Origin: Anatilimnocola floriformis
GTDB lineage: Bacteria > Planctomycetota > Planctomycetia > Pirellulales > Pirellulaceae
Length of the DNA stretch: 64,000 nucleotides
Assembly: GCF_024256385.1 (NCBI RefSeq)
Contig: NZ_JAMLFW010000001.1
Location: forward strand, 3,968,001-4,032,000
Reading direction: 5' to 3'
The position numbers and the translations under genes were made by a program. This document shows, one piece after another, positions 24,323-34,000 of the stretch (positions are counted from its first letter, which is position 1; each line of letters starts with the position of its first letter). Below the pieces are notes generated by a model. That model ran no database searches. It was not told where the DNA came from and saw only the letters and a program-made list of their open reading frames with translations.

Positions 24323-24892
24323 CTACGTCGAGACGCGTTCGATGTATTCACCGGTCCGCGTGTCAATCTTCAGCACGTTGCCGATCTTGATGAACAGCGG
24401 GGCGCGGATTTCGGCGCCGGTTTCCAGCTTCACTGGCTTGGTCACATTGGTGGCCGTATCGCCGCGAGCGCCGTCTTCGCAATACTCGACCTTGAGTTCA
24501 ACGTGGGCGGGCGGAGTGACGCTCACCGGGCGAGCGTTGAACAGCAGCATCTGGCAAGGCATCCCTTCCTTCAGAAACATGAAGGATTCTTCGACGCTCG
24601 CCTTTTCGAGCTCATATTGCTCGAACGATTCGTTGTGCATGAACACAAACGTATCGGCCTGGCGGTAAAGATATTGCACGGGAATTTCTTCGACGTCGGC
24701 TGCTTCCAGAGTGTCGCCACCCTTGAAGACGCGCTGCAGCGTGGTGCCGCGGAGCAAGTTCTTCAGCTTGCATTCATACAGGGCGTTGCCTTTACCCGGC
24801 TTGCGGAAGTTCATTTCCGCCATGAGGTAAGGTTCGCCGTCGATTTGAACCTTGATACCTTTGGTGAAGTCGCTGGTTTTATACGTCGCCAC
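24323..24892 (-). CDS. efp: elongation factor P
   Basis: EF-P rescues ribosomes stalled on polyproline stretches by placing its modified lysine near the P site. The 189-aa product has the three OB-like domains. Lys34 lies in KPGKGNA, exactly where E. coli EF-P is beta-lysylated, and the EpmA/EpmB enzymes are encoded nearby. The start codon is GTG (24892), giving MATYKTSDF. This proteome is Pro-rich in places (the vWA protein and the secretin), which would fit a need for active EF-P, but that is only an inference. It is divergent from epmB with 33 nt between the starts. Confidence 0.97.
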   Translation of the reverse strand: MATYKTSDFTKGIKVQIDGEPYLMAEMNFRKPGKGNALYECKLKNLLRGTTLQRVFKGGDTLEAADVEEIPVQYLYRQADTFVFMHNESFEQYELEKASVEESFMFLKEGMPCQMLLFNARPVSVTPPAHVELKVEYCEDGARGDTATNVTKPVKLETGAEIRAPLFIKIGNVLKIDTRTGEYIERVST

Positions 24893-24925
24893 GTGCTGAC
24901 CCTGCTAACAAACGAAGAAACTGGT

Positions 24926-25990
24926 ATGGTTGTGGGAATGAGAATTGTAGCGGCCGATAGCGACATTGCCTGCGCCACTTCGGCTGCCGCGCCTTCGGAG
25001 GCGGCTGTGTCGTCGGTGGATTGGCGAACCGAGCTCAAACGGGCCGTTCGTGATCCCGCGCAACTACTTACAGCCCTTGATCTTCCGCAAGAACTGCTGC
25101 CTGCTGCTCGGGTTGCTGCCGAAGACTTTCCATTGTTCGCGCCCTGGAGCTACATCCGGCGAATGACACCTGGGAAGTTGACTGATCCACTTCTCTGCCA
25201 AGTGCTGCCGCTCGGTGAAGAACGGGAGCCTGCTCCCGGTTTCCAACGCGATGCTGTTGGCGATGGTGCGGCGACGAAATCGGCTGGCTTGCTGCAGAAG
25301 TACCAAGGCCGAGCGCTGCTGATTACGACCGGCGCCTGCGCGGTTCATTGTCGTTATTGTTTTCGTCGGCACTTTCCGTATTCGACGGCGCCGCGCTCGG
25401 TGGATGATTGGGAGCCCGCGCTCGAACTGCTGCGCGCCGACGACTCAATCGACGAGGTACTGCTGTCGGGTGGCGATCCGCTGACGCTCATCGATCGCAC
25501 GCTGGCAGAACTCGCCGAGCGACTCGCTGAGATTCCACATTTGAAACGGCTGCGCATTCACACGCGACTGCCGATTGTCATTCCGCAGCGAGTGACATCT
25601 GAACTGCTCGCCTGGCTGCGCGGCACGCGGCTCACGCCGATCATGATCGTGCATGCCAATCATGCGCAAGAGATTGATGACGAAGTAGCGGCCGCGCTCG
25701 CGCGGTTGAGCGATGCTGGAGTGCCGCTGCTGAATCAAGCCGTGTTGCTGCGCGGTGTGAATGACTCGGCTGATTCGCTCGTCGAGCTTTCGCGCCGGCT
25801 CGTTGACCTGCGTGTGATGCCTTACTATTTGCATCAACTCGATCGAGTCGCCGGTGCGGCGCACTTCGAAGTGCCGGTCGCGCGAGGCTTGCAGCTGATC
25901 GCTGAAATGCGCGAACGGCTGCCCGGCTATGCGGTGCCGCGATATGTGCAAGAGATTGCAGGCGAGCCGCATAAGTGCGTGCTCGCGTAG
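24926..25990 (+). CDS. epmB: EF-P lysine 2,3-aminomutase EpmB
   Basis: Radical-SAM, PLP-dependent enzyme that turns L-lysine into (R)-beta-lysine for EpmA. The 354-aa product has the CxxxCxxC motif in CAVHCRYCFRRHFPY, the GGDPL motif SGGDPLTLID, RIHTRLPIVIPQRV, and GVPLLNQAVLLRGVND, all as in E. coli EpmB. The C-terminal end (GEPHKCVLA) is as short as in EpmB and lacks the longer tail of clostridial lysine 2,3-aminomutases. The start is 24926 or 24938. A longer upstream extension is rejected because it is antisense to efp. Confidence 0.94.
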   Translation: MVVGMRIVAADSDIACATSAAAPSEAAVSSVDWRTELKRAVRDPAQLLTALDLPQELLPAARVAAEDFPLFAPWSYIRRMTPGKLTDPLLCQVLPLGEEREPAPGFQRDAVGDGAATKSAGLLQKYQGRALLITTGACAVHCRYCFRRHFPYSTAPRSVDDWEPALELLRADDSIDEVLLSGGDPLTLIDRTLAELAERLAEIPHLKRLRIHTRLPIVIPQRVTSELLAWLRGTRLTPIMIVHANHAQEIDDEVAAALARLSDAGVPLLNQAVLLRGVNDSADSLVELSRRLVDLRVMPYYLHQLDRVAGAAHFEVPVARGLQLIAEMRERLPGYAVPRYVQEIAGEPHKCVLA

Positions 25991-26014
25991 ATCCATCAGG
26001 CCGTGAATGCCTAA

Positions 26015-26950
26015 CTACTGGGCTGCCGAGTTCTGCGATTGCACGGCTTTCGCTTGCATTTGCAAGGCGCGAGTGGCCTTACCGGCATCGCGGCCTTGCG
26101 GCAGAGGTGCGGTGGCCGAGGCTTGTTGCACGCTGCCGCCTTCTTGATACGGCACCCAGCGGCCGCCATTTTCGGCGAGATCCATTTCTTGATCACGCAG
26201 CGCGGCGGGCTTGTTTTCGTATTCTTCGAACGACGCCAAAGCTTCGCGAGCACGACGGTGAGTCGGATCGATGGCGAGGGCATAGCGGAAGCAAGCCTTC
26301 GAATCGTCCGTTCGGTCTTGCGAAGCATAGATGAACGCCATGTTGAACATGGCATCGGCTTCGTTGCCGGCAGCGCGGAATTCAACCAGGGCTTCTTTGA
26401 CGTTGCCCATGTGACCGAGGACCAAACCGAGGTTATTGCGGAACCGCGAGTTGGCTGGTTGCAAAGCGACTGCCCGCCGGGCATAGGGCTCGGCTTGCGT
26501 CAGCTTTCCTTGCAGGTAGTAGCAGTAGCCGAGATCGTTGATGATCTGAGCGTCGTTTGGCTGACGTTCGAGAGCAAACATGAACAGCTGCTCGGCTTCG
26601 CCGTGGCGGCGTTCCGAATCGGCGACAACGCCCAAGCGATGGGCAATGACGTAGTTTTCCGGATGCTTCTTCCGCAGGTCTTCATACACCTTGCGGGCCT
26701 TGTCGAGTTGACCACCCTTTTCAAAGTTGCGGCCGCGGGCGATTTCCATCGCGACCGTATTTTCTTCGACCTTGGCATCTTTGGCCTTGGCGATCTTCTC
26801 TTCCTTAGCAACGGTTGCGCCGGGCGAAGGCAAGCTAGGCTTCCAACTGGTGAACCAATCGCGGCCTGGCATGCCGGCACAGCCGGTGCTGGTCGCTGCC
26901 ACGGCGAGAACGATCAGCCACTTCAGGTCGTGAAGGAATTTGCGTTGCAT
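26015..26950 (-). CDS. TPR lipoprotein (TadD-like)
   Basis: A 311-aa protein. A lipoprotein signal ends at STGC (Cys24). TPR motifs occupy about residues 70-240, including DKARKVYEDLRKKHPEN, INDLGYCYYLQGKLTQAEPYARR, and FNMAFIYASQDRTDDSKACFRYAL. The tail is Gln/Ala-rich. It is downstream of a secretin and a small lipoprotein on the same strand with gaps of only 53 and 148 nt, so a role like that of TadD in Tad pilus assembly is likely but the pilin and ATPase genes are not in the window. Confidence 0.75.
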   Translation of the reverse strand: MQRKFLHDLKWLIVLAVAATSTGCAGMPGRDWFTSWKPSLPSPGATVAKEEKIAKAKDAKVEENTVAMEIARGRNFEKGGQLDKARKVYEDLRKKHPENYVIAHRLGVVADSERRHGEAEQLFMFALERQPNDAQIINDLGYCYYLQGKLTQAEPYARRAVALQPANSRFRNNLGLVLGHMGNVKEALVEFRAAGNEADAMFNMAFIYASQDRTDDSKACFRYALAIDPTHRRAREALASFEEYENKPAALRDQEMDLAENGGRWVPYQEGGSVQQASATAPLPQGRDAGKATRALQMQAKAVQSQNSAAQ

Positions 26951-27003
26951 ATGAAGAATCCGTTCTTTGGTTTGAGCAGAACCGCAAAACCGCTTCCGTT
27001 TGA

Positions 27004-27582
27004 CTACCGATAGACGCCGCCGGTGCCGCCGAAGCGGCGGCCAGCGCCGCCGCCGCTGTTGCCGAGGATGCCGTTGTAGTAGGCGCGTTCTCCCTCGATC
27101 GCCGTGAAGCCTTCCGCGAAGGCGCCCGCGACCACCACTCGCTCGTCGGCGTTCGTCACGCCCATGCGGTTCAGGTGCATCACGATCGTTTGCCGGCGGG
27201 CGGCGTCGAGTTGCGGCTTGGCGTTGTATTGGCTTTGTTCGATCACGATCGGGAACGGCGCGTGTTCCAGTCGCATCGCCACCATCTCGAGGTGTCGCTT
27301 GGCGCCCGGGCCGAGTTCAGCCGTGTCGCCGCGGAACTCGTGGTCGTAGAACGTGAAGTCGGCCGCTTCGGCGTTCGTTTGCTGGGTTTCCCAGAACGAA
27401 TCGCTCACCTGGCCGATCGGGAACGGCCGGTCGTGCGGCGCACCGTACTTGCGTGCCCACTTCTGCGACTGGTGATTGCCGTGCATCACTCGCTGGTTGC
27501 CACCACACTGATCAAAGTCGTTCCAGGCACAGCCGGAGAGCGAAGCTGCGATCAAGCTGAGGATGAGTATCGTGTGTTTCAT
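27004..27582 (-). CDS. small lipoprotein of secretin cluster
   Basis: A 192-aa lipoprotein: signal MKHTILILSLIAASLSGC with lipidated Cys18. The middle (GPGAKRHLEMVAMRLEHAP, LDAARRQTIVMHLNRMGV) reads somewhat like an OmpA-type peptidoglycan-binding repeat but the canonical residues are not obvious. The C-terminus is Gly-rich. Its position between the secretin and the TPR gene suggests a pilotin or accessory lipoprotein. Confidence 0.65.
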   Translation of the reverse strand: MKHTILILSLIAASLSGCAWNDFDQCGGNQRVMHGNHQSQKWARKYGAPHDRPFPIGQVSDSFWETQQTNAEAADFTFYDHEFRGDTAELGPGAKRHLEMVAMRLEHAPFPIVIEQSQYNAKPQLDAARRQTIVMHLNRMGVTNADERVVVAGAFAEGFTAIEGERAYYNGILGNSGGGAGRRFGGTGGVYR

Positions 27583-27612
27583 GGGAATCACTCGGCGGGT
27601 TGGAGTGAGGTA

Positions 27613-27722
27613 GTTCTGAGTTTTAAATTTGGAGTTCTGAGACAGGAGTAAGTGTCTTTCTGAGTGATGGCTGAGTTCTGAGAACTTTTTTGTCTCAGAA
27701 CTCAGAACTCAAAACTCAGAAC
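27613..27722. repeat. long inverted repeat between lipoprotein and secretin genes
   Basis: Arms 27613-27644 and 27691-27722 are 32 nt each, identical as inverted copies except in the central 8 nt. They are built from repeats of GAGTTCTGA. The interior contains a further AGTTCTGAGAACTT palindrome. It separates the secretin stop (27731) from the lipoprotein start (27582). Confidence 0.7.
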
Positions 27723-27730
27723 TTCCTGTC

Positions 27731-30436
27731 TTACTGTCCGTGACCGAAAGGTCCGCTCGTCATCGCCGGGCCGCCGGCTCCGTAGCGTTTCTTCAGACGC
27801 GGCCAGACCGTGCTGCGGTAATCCTGGGTCGGATTCCCTTCCAACCGGCCGTGCAGGAAGAACTGGGCACTCGTCGGTTCGGTTACATCGAAGCCAGGCA
27901 GCGGCGGAACCTCTTCGGCTTCCATCGCATGCACCAGTTCCGGAGCAACCAGGATGAGCAGTTCCGTTTCGTTGCGGCTCATGTCGCGGCGGCCGAAGAC
28001 TCGCGACAGGAACGGCAGGTCACCGACGTTCGTGCCGTTCATATTGTCTTCCAGCAAACCGGCGATCGCCAGCGTTTGACCTTCTCGCATTTCGACAGTC
28101 GTCGTCGCGGCTCGCACCTTCAGGCCAGGCGTGCCGCCGACCGTGAGAGCCGAGTTGATCTGGCTGAATTCAGGCGACACTTGCAGGCGGATGCGATCCT
28201 TATCGATCACCGTCGGCATGAAGCTGATGATCGCACCGAAGGCGCGGAAGTCGGTTGTGACCGCATTTAGGCCTGCAGAACCGACGATTGTCGGCACCGC
28301 GAACTCACCACCGGCGATGAATGTGGCCGGCGTACCGCTCATCGTCACCAGCGTCGGCTCGCTGAGCAGACGGATGATGCCATGCGATTGCAGGTAACGC
28401 ACACCGAGTTGAATATCGTCGCCGTCGACTTGCGTGAGCAGGGCAGGACCAGCACCGGCAGCGACGTTGAGCATCGACTGCAGGAACATCTGGCTGCCAT
28501 CGGTGTTGTCCGTGAAGTTGATGTGACCCTTCACGTCGACGCCGAAGCCGCGAGCGGCCGAGCGATTCATTTCCGCGATCTTCACCCGCAGCGCGACTTG
28601 TTGCACGCCCGGCACGCGAATCATGTTGATGACTTGCAACCGCGAGCGTTGAGAAGAACCAGTCGCCGAGTCGCTCAGCACTTGAGCGGCAGCACCTTCG
28701 CTGAGGCCGCCACCCATGCCGCCCGCATTCGCTCCTTGCGACAAACCACCGGTCTGGCTGCGAACGAGCGCGACGATCTGAGCAGCTTCTTCGCTGTCCT
28801 TGGCCTGGCCGCGGAGGATCAGTTTATCGGCCACAATCATCAATTGTATCTTGCTATCAGGAAACATCTCATTGATGACATCCTGCAGCATTTTGTAAGT
28901 ATTCTCTTGCTGTACGACCGCAGCCACGTCCGGAACAACCTGAATCACATACGTGATCGGCTGCATCGCCGGATCGTCGAACCAGAAGGTGACGTGCGTC
29001 GAACCCTGGCTCTTGCCGATGATCGAAACTTCACGCGGCGTGAACTGCACGATCTCGCAGATCGAGTCGTCGACGACTGCCGTGCGGTAGATGTCGACCT
29101 TAGTGCGAAGCAGCTTGCTGCGACGAACCATGACCTGCACCGCGCCGGTTTCATCGATCACTTCGAACGGGCTGCCAGCGCGGGCCATCGCATCGACCCG
29201 CGGATCAACAGGCTGTTGACCAGGCGTGGTCGCCGGCGGTGGCTGCAACGCACCCGGCTGTTGCACCAGGTTGACCGGATGACCTTGCAGCCGCTGCTGA
29301 GCCGGCGCGACCGGTTCATACGAGGGCGCGGGAGTCAGCTGCGAATCGTTGAACTGCCCCGGCGGCGACAGCGGCGGCAACGCGTTCTCGGCTCGCACTT
29401 GAGCGATGCCGCGAGCCTGAGCTGCCGCTTCGTACTGCGGATTCATCGGCGCCAAATGCTGCAGCTTCTTCGGCTTGGCAGCAACTGCGGGAGCAGCTGG
29501 TTGCGCGCTCGGCTGGGAAATCGGCTGCGAAGTTGCAAGCACAGCCTGCTGCGGAGCAGGAGCCGGTGCCAACTGCTGAACCGGCAGCGCGATCGGCCGC
29601 ACTTCCGGCGCAGGAGCCGGAGGCGTGAACGAAGGCGGACTAAACGCCGGCTGGCTATAAGCCGCAGGCGGCGTCATCGCCTGAATCTCGGCAGGCAACG
29701 GCGGCAACGGAGTCGACGCAGCCGGAGCCGGCGGCACGGCTGCAATCGGCGCGAAGGCCGACTGAGCGCCACCGATCGGCGTGGCAATCAATTCCTTGGG
29801 CGGTCCGGCAGGCATCGCAGGCTGTTCGTACTGAACCTGCTTCGCGACATTCTTATTCAGCGAAGCAGCATTGTTCGCAGCTGGCTGAACCGCATTCCGC
29901 GCCCCATTGGGCGACGGCGTGCTGCGGATCATCTCCCGAATATCCTGCATCCAAGGCCCCGTGCTCGCCGGAGCACCCGGCGGCAAACCTGTGGTCGCAG
30001 CAGGCCGAACTGGTTCGACCTTTTTGTTCTCTACCGACCGGGCGAGAATGGCTTCGAGAGCCAAGCCGTCATTTTGGATTGTGTCGCTGGCAGGCATCGC
30101 AGCCTGGTTCACTGCCGGTGACTGCGCGGGAGCGGCGGCCGGCTTGTTGCGCGACGGCCGGGGCACGTTGGCCGAAGATACGATCGGCGCGAGCCCATCG
30201 TTCTTCTGTTCCGCCGGCTTGGCTTCCACACCCGGCTTCGCGGCCAGCGGAGCGGCATCGATCTCTACCCGCTGCAGCTGCGGCCTAGCGCCACTCAGCT
30301 GTTGCCGCGGATAGGCAGGTTGTTGCCCGAAGAGCAAATCGCCGGTGAGAAAACTGGCCGCACAAAGAGTAGCCGTGGCCAGCCGTTGCCAGCGCCGAGC
30401 AACCCGCGCACGCCGACCATGTGACGACTCAAGCAT
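27731..30436 (-). CDS. CpaC-type secretin with Pro-rich N-terminal region
   Basis: Outer-membrane secretin of 901 aa. A signal-anchor region (LATATLCAASFLTGDLLFG) is followed by some 380 residues of Pro/Ala/Gln-rich, probably disordered sequence. From about residue 415 comes a pilus-secretin N domain (VDIYRTAVVDDSICEIVQFT), then a BON-like domain near 520-555 and the secretin domain near 610-835 (LLSEPTLVTMSGTPATFIAG, TVEMREGQTLAIAGLLED, ELLILVAPELVHAME). The domain order matches CpaC/RcpA of Tad systems. The long Pro-rich part is unusual and could cross the wide planctomycete periplasm. AGGAGG precedes the ATG. Confidence 0.9.
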   Translation of the reverse strand: MLESSHGRRARVARRWQRLATATLCAASFLTGDLLFGQQPAYPRQQLSGARPQLQRVEIDAAPLAAKPGVEAKPAEQKNDGLAPIVSSANVPRPSRNKPAAAPAQSPAVNQAAMPASDTIQNDGLALEAILARSVENKKVEPVRPAATTGLPPGAPASTGPWMQDIREMIRSTPSPNGARNAVQPAANNAASLNKNVAKQVQYEQPAMPAGPPKELIATPIGGAQSAFAPIAAVPPAPAASTPLPPLPAEIQAMTPPAAYSQPAFSPPSFTPPAPAPEVRPIALPVQQLAPAPAPQQAVLATSQPISQPSAQPAAPAVAAKPKKLQHLAPMNPQYEAAAQARGIAQVRAENALPPLSPPGQFNDSQLTPAPSYEPVAPAQQRLQGHPVNLVQQPGALQPPPATTPGQQPVDPRVDAMARAGSPFEVIDETGAVQVMVRRSKLLRTKVDIYRTAVVDDSICEIVQFTPREVSIIGKSQGSTHVTFWFDDPAMQPITYVIQVVPDVAAVVQQENTYKMLQDVINEMFPDSKIQLMIVADKLILRGQAKDSEEAAQIVALVRSQTGGLSQGANAGGMGGGLSEGAAAQVLSDSATGSSQRSRLQVINMIRVPGVQQVALRVKIAEMNRSAARGFGVDVKGHINFTDNTDGSQMFLQSMLNVAAGAGPALLTQVDGDDIQLGVRYLQSHGIIRLLSEPTLVTMSGTPATFIAGGEFAVPTIVGSAGLNAVTTDFRAFGAIISFMPTVIDKDRIRLQVSPEFSQINSALTVGGTPGLKVRAATTTVEMREGQTLAIAGLLEDNMNGTNVGDLPFLSRVFGRRDMSRNETELLILVAPELVHAMEAEEVPPLPGFDVTEPTSAQFFLHGRLEGNPTQDYRSTVWPRLKKRYGAGGPAMTSGPFGHGQ

Positions 30437-31087
30437 CGTCTCCCCCCTCCTAAGTTGTTCGCCTGCTGAATGTCAGTCCAAGGACCAACATTCCCAGTGG
30501 CAGGCGGCTGATTCCTCAAAATCGGACAGGTGCAGATGTCTCGCTGAGATACCAGCGGAACAGCTGCGGGTTGCAAGGAGTTCATCAGTCAACCGCATCG
30601 CACCAATCCTGCGACGACGGCCATGTAAGCCAATCACGAGTTGCCAGGCAGCTGCGTCAGTACATTTCATGCCCCAACGCGGGCAGCCTACTCCCTGCCC
30701 AATTCCTATCGAATCGGCGGCACTTGGCAGTTGAGAAAATGTGCCGGTAATTCCTTCGGTAACGAAAACGCGGGTAGCTACGGTCGTACCGCCTGTGCGG
30801 ATTTTGAGACCGACCACACACCCCTCCAATAGGGCAGCGACAGTATGTCGGCGGCGGAAACTAGGCTATCGCGAGCGACCTAGGCAACTACTTGTGGGGG
30901 GGCGGCAGTTCCTGGCACCGGTTAGTGAAAATCTCGGACTTTTTTACAAAAAACTCGCATAAATACACGTGATGCTGTAGCAATTACACTAGTGACAGCT
31001 ACAATCAGCCCCGACTACGGCATTTTGTAGCGATTTTGCCGGGCCTCGATCTCTCCCCCAATCCATTGCTCTCTCCAGGATTTGTCG
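30437..31087. other. 651-bp intergenic region before giant gene
   Basis: No convincing gene was found between the divergent secretin and giant-protein genes; a 118-codon ORF on the minus strand (30473-30829) has no RBS or motif I trust. A TACAAT box near 30998 and a TGTAGC/GCTACA inverted pair next to it are possible promoter parts for the giant gene. Confidence 0.4.
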
Positions 31088-34000
31088 ATGCGTATTTCCC
31101 TGCGCGATCGTTTGGCTCTCTCCTCGAAAAAGTCCGTTCAGCAAAGCCAAAAAGCGAATCGCGATCGCCGTCGCCGCGTCTTCTTCGAATCGCTCGAAGA
31201 GCGAAATCTAATGGCAGCCGATGCCATTAATGACGCGGGCACGACCAATGAAAACACGATCCTGACGACGGTTTCGCCAGCGACGACCAGTTTGCTGACG
31301 AATGACACGGGAACCAACTTGACCGTTGTCGCATTCACGTCAACCAGCGTTCAAGGAGCAGCGGTGAGCGTGGCTCCGGGGGGGACATTTTCCTACAACC
31401 CCACGACGAGCACCTCGCTGCAAGCGCTGGGGAACTCGCAAAACCAGTCCGACACATTTGCCTATGCCGTGAGCGAAGGGCCGGTGACCGAAGGCTTCCT
31501 TGTTAAGACTTACTTGCAAGGCACTGGCAATCTCGGCGCGGTTGATTCGTTCCTGGCTGGCAATCCAGCACCAATGAACACCGCGACGAGGCCGGTGGTC
31601 AATTTCTTCCAGACCGATGTGGGGCAATCGCACTTCATTGGTGCAGGCGGCGCTTCGCCCCTCGATGACGAAACCACCGTGCCCGGTTTGCCTGCCGGCG
31701 ATCAAGACAACTACGTAGTCGAAGCCACGACTTCAATTTGGATTCCGGCCGCTGGCCGCTACACCTTCGCCGTGAACAGCGACGATGGCTTTGGTTTGTC
31801 GATCACGGGCGCGAACTTGCTGAATACCTTTGGCGCCCTCGATGGCGCGAGCACGCTCGGCGTGAGTGGACGCCAGATTTTCTTCAATGGCCGTGGCGCG
31901 ACCGACACGTTTGGCGTGTGGGATTTTCCGACGGCCGGCTTGTATCCGCTCCGCCTGGTGAACTGGGAAGGTGGCGGTGGTTCGTCGGTAGAAATGTTCG
32001 CAGCCCGCGGCGACTTTACGACGGCTGGCACGTTTGCCGCAGCGCAAACGGCAGGTGCTCAGTGGCGGTTAGTAGGCGATACGTTCGATGCAAATGGCAT
32101 CCGTGCAATTTCGCCGGCGACATCGACCGACTCGGCGATTGTGAATATCAACGTCACCGGTGTGAACGGCGCGCCAGTGGCAAATCCGGATACTTACGCC
32201 ACCAACGAAGATACAGCGATCTCGGTGCCGGTGTTGCTCGAAGTGCCGGGGATGAACGTTGCCGTTTATAACCAGCAAGGCGCTGAAACGGGCTATGGAA
32301 CCATGGCGGGCGCCGATGCTGTTCGCAACACTGTGGGCCGATTGCCGAATCAAACGGGCACGGTGCTGCAAGCCGACTTCCTGGGCAACGGTGGTAGCCC
32401 GCACTTTGCCGGCGGCAGTACGTTTGCAGGGACTGGCGGCGACAACTATGCGGTGTATCTGACTGGCACACTGCGGGTCGCGACCAGCGGCACTTATACC
32501 TTTGGCGTGAATTCGGATGACAATTCCCGAATTCGCATCAACATGGGCGCCGGGCTAACCACGGTGGCGCAGCACACCGGTTGCTGCTCCGACCAATTCG
32601 GCACGCCAGTCTCGTTGGCCGCGGGCGACTATCCGTTCGAAGCGATGTACACCGAAGGTGGTGGCGGCGACTACGGCGAGTTCTTCTACGCGCCCGGTTC
32701 GTTCGCAGCCTTTGATCCAGCGTTCAAACTGCTCGGCGATTCTTCGGGCGGCATCTCGTCATTCTCCAGCATCACGCGACCTGGCGTGCTCGGGAACGAC
32801 ACCGATGAAGAAGCCAGCAATGGCAACGCCACGCAAAGTCTCACGGTCACTCAAGTCAGCGGCACCGGCGGCCTGACGGGCTTCAGCTCGATGGGCGCCA
32901 AGGTGACCATGAATGCCAATGGAAGCTTCTCGTACGATCCCAATCAGCCGGGATCGGCAGTGCAAGGTCTCGCGGCTGGCCAAGTGGCGGTCGACACGTT
33001 TACCTACACGGTTTCGGACAACGCTCCCGGCGGCGCGCTGACGACTACGGGCACGGCAAGCGTTACGGTCACCGGTCGGAATGATTTGCCGACGACCAAG
33101 ACCGATTCGTATGTGACCGACGAAAACACCAAGCTGAATCTGACCGACTACGACAAGGCTTCGCCGCGCAACAACATCGGCGACCTGACGCCGGCGACCA
33201 CCGACGACGGCGTGCTGGTGAATGACACCGACGTTGACGTGAACGATACGCTGCAGGTTTACACCGCCAACGGCGCCAAGTTGTCGGGCAACGTTGGTAC
33301 GCTGGGCGATGGCTTTACGACGTTCACCACGGCCAAGGGCGCCACGGTCAAGATCAACGACGACGGCACGTTCTCCTACGATCCAACGACCTCCAAGACA
33401 CTGCAAGCGCTGAGCACCGGTGACTCGACCACCGATACGTTTAACTACACGGTGACCGACGGCAGCCTGGCCCCGGGCCTGACCGTGAAGGTTTATCAAC
33501 CGTCTGGCGCGGGTGACCTGGCGGGCACCGATGCGTTTCTCGCCGGCGCGCGACCGAACGAAAAATTCAACGGCCCGCGCTCGACCGTGAACTTTTTGAA
33601 CACCGGCGCTGCCGGGCAGTTCAATGGCGCTGGCACCGCCTCGCCGATGGATGACGAAACCAATGTGCCGGGCCTGGGCGCTGGTGATCAAGACAACTTC
33701 GTCATCGAAGTGACGGGCAAGATCTTCATTCCGTCGGCTGGTGACTACACCTTCTCGGTCAACAGCGATGACGGATTCGGTTTGACGTTCTCGGGCGGTC
33801 CGGGGACCGTCAACTTGACGACCGTCGCTGGCGACAACGATGGCACGAGCACCACGGGCACTGCCGCTCCTCGCCTGCGTCGATCGACGGGCCGTGGCTC
33901 GGTCGATACCTTCGGCGTGTTTAATTTCTCGGCGCCAGGTTATTACGATTTGAATCTGGTGAACTGGGAAGGGAACGGCGGTGCAAATCTCGAGTTCTAC

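Noticed and set aside
24203-24925. N-terminal extension of epmB across the efp locus
   Set aside because: It is antisense to efp over its length and the EpmB homology begins only after 24926.
28382-30121. 579-codon plus-strand ORF opposite the secretin
   Set aside because: Arg/His-rich shadow produced by the Pro/Ala/Gln-rich coding of the secretin.
30473-30829. 118-codon minus-strand ORF upstream of the secretin
   Set aside because: No RBS, no signal or motif, and overlapping ORFs of similar quality on the other strand.
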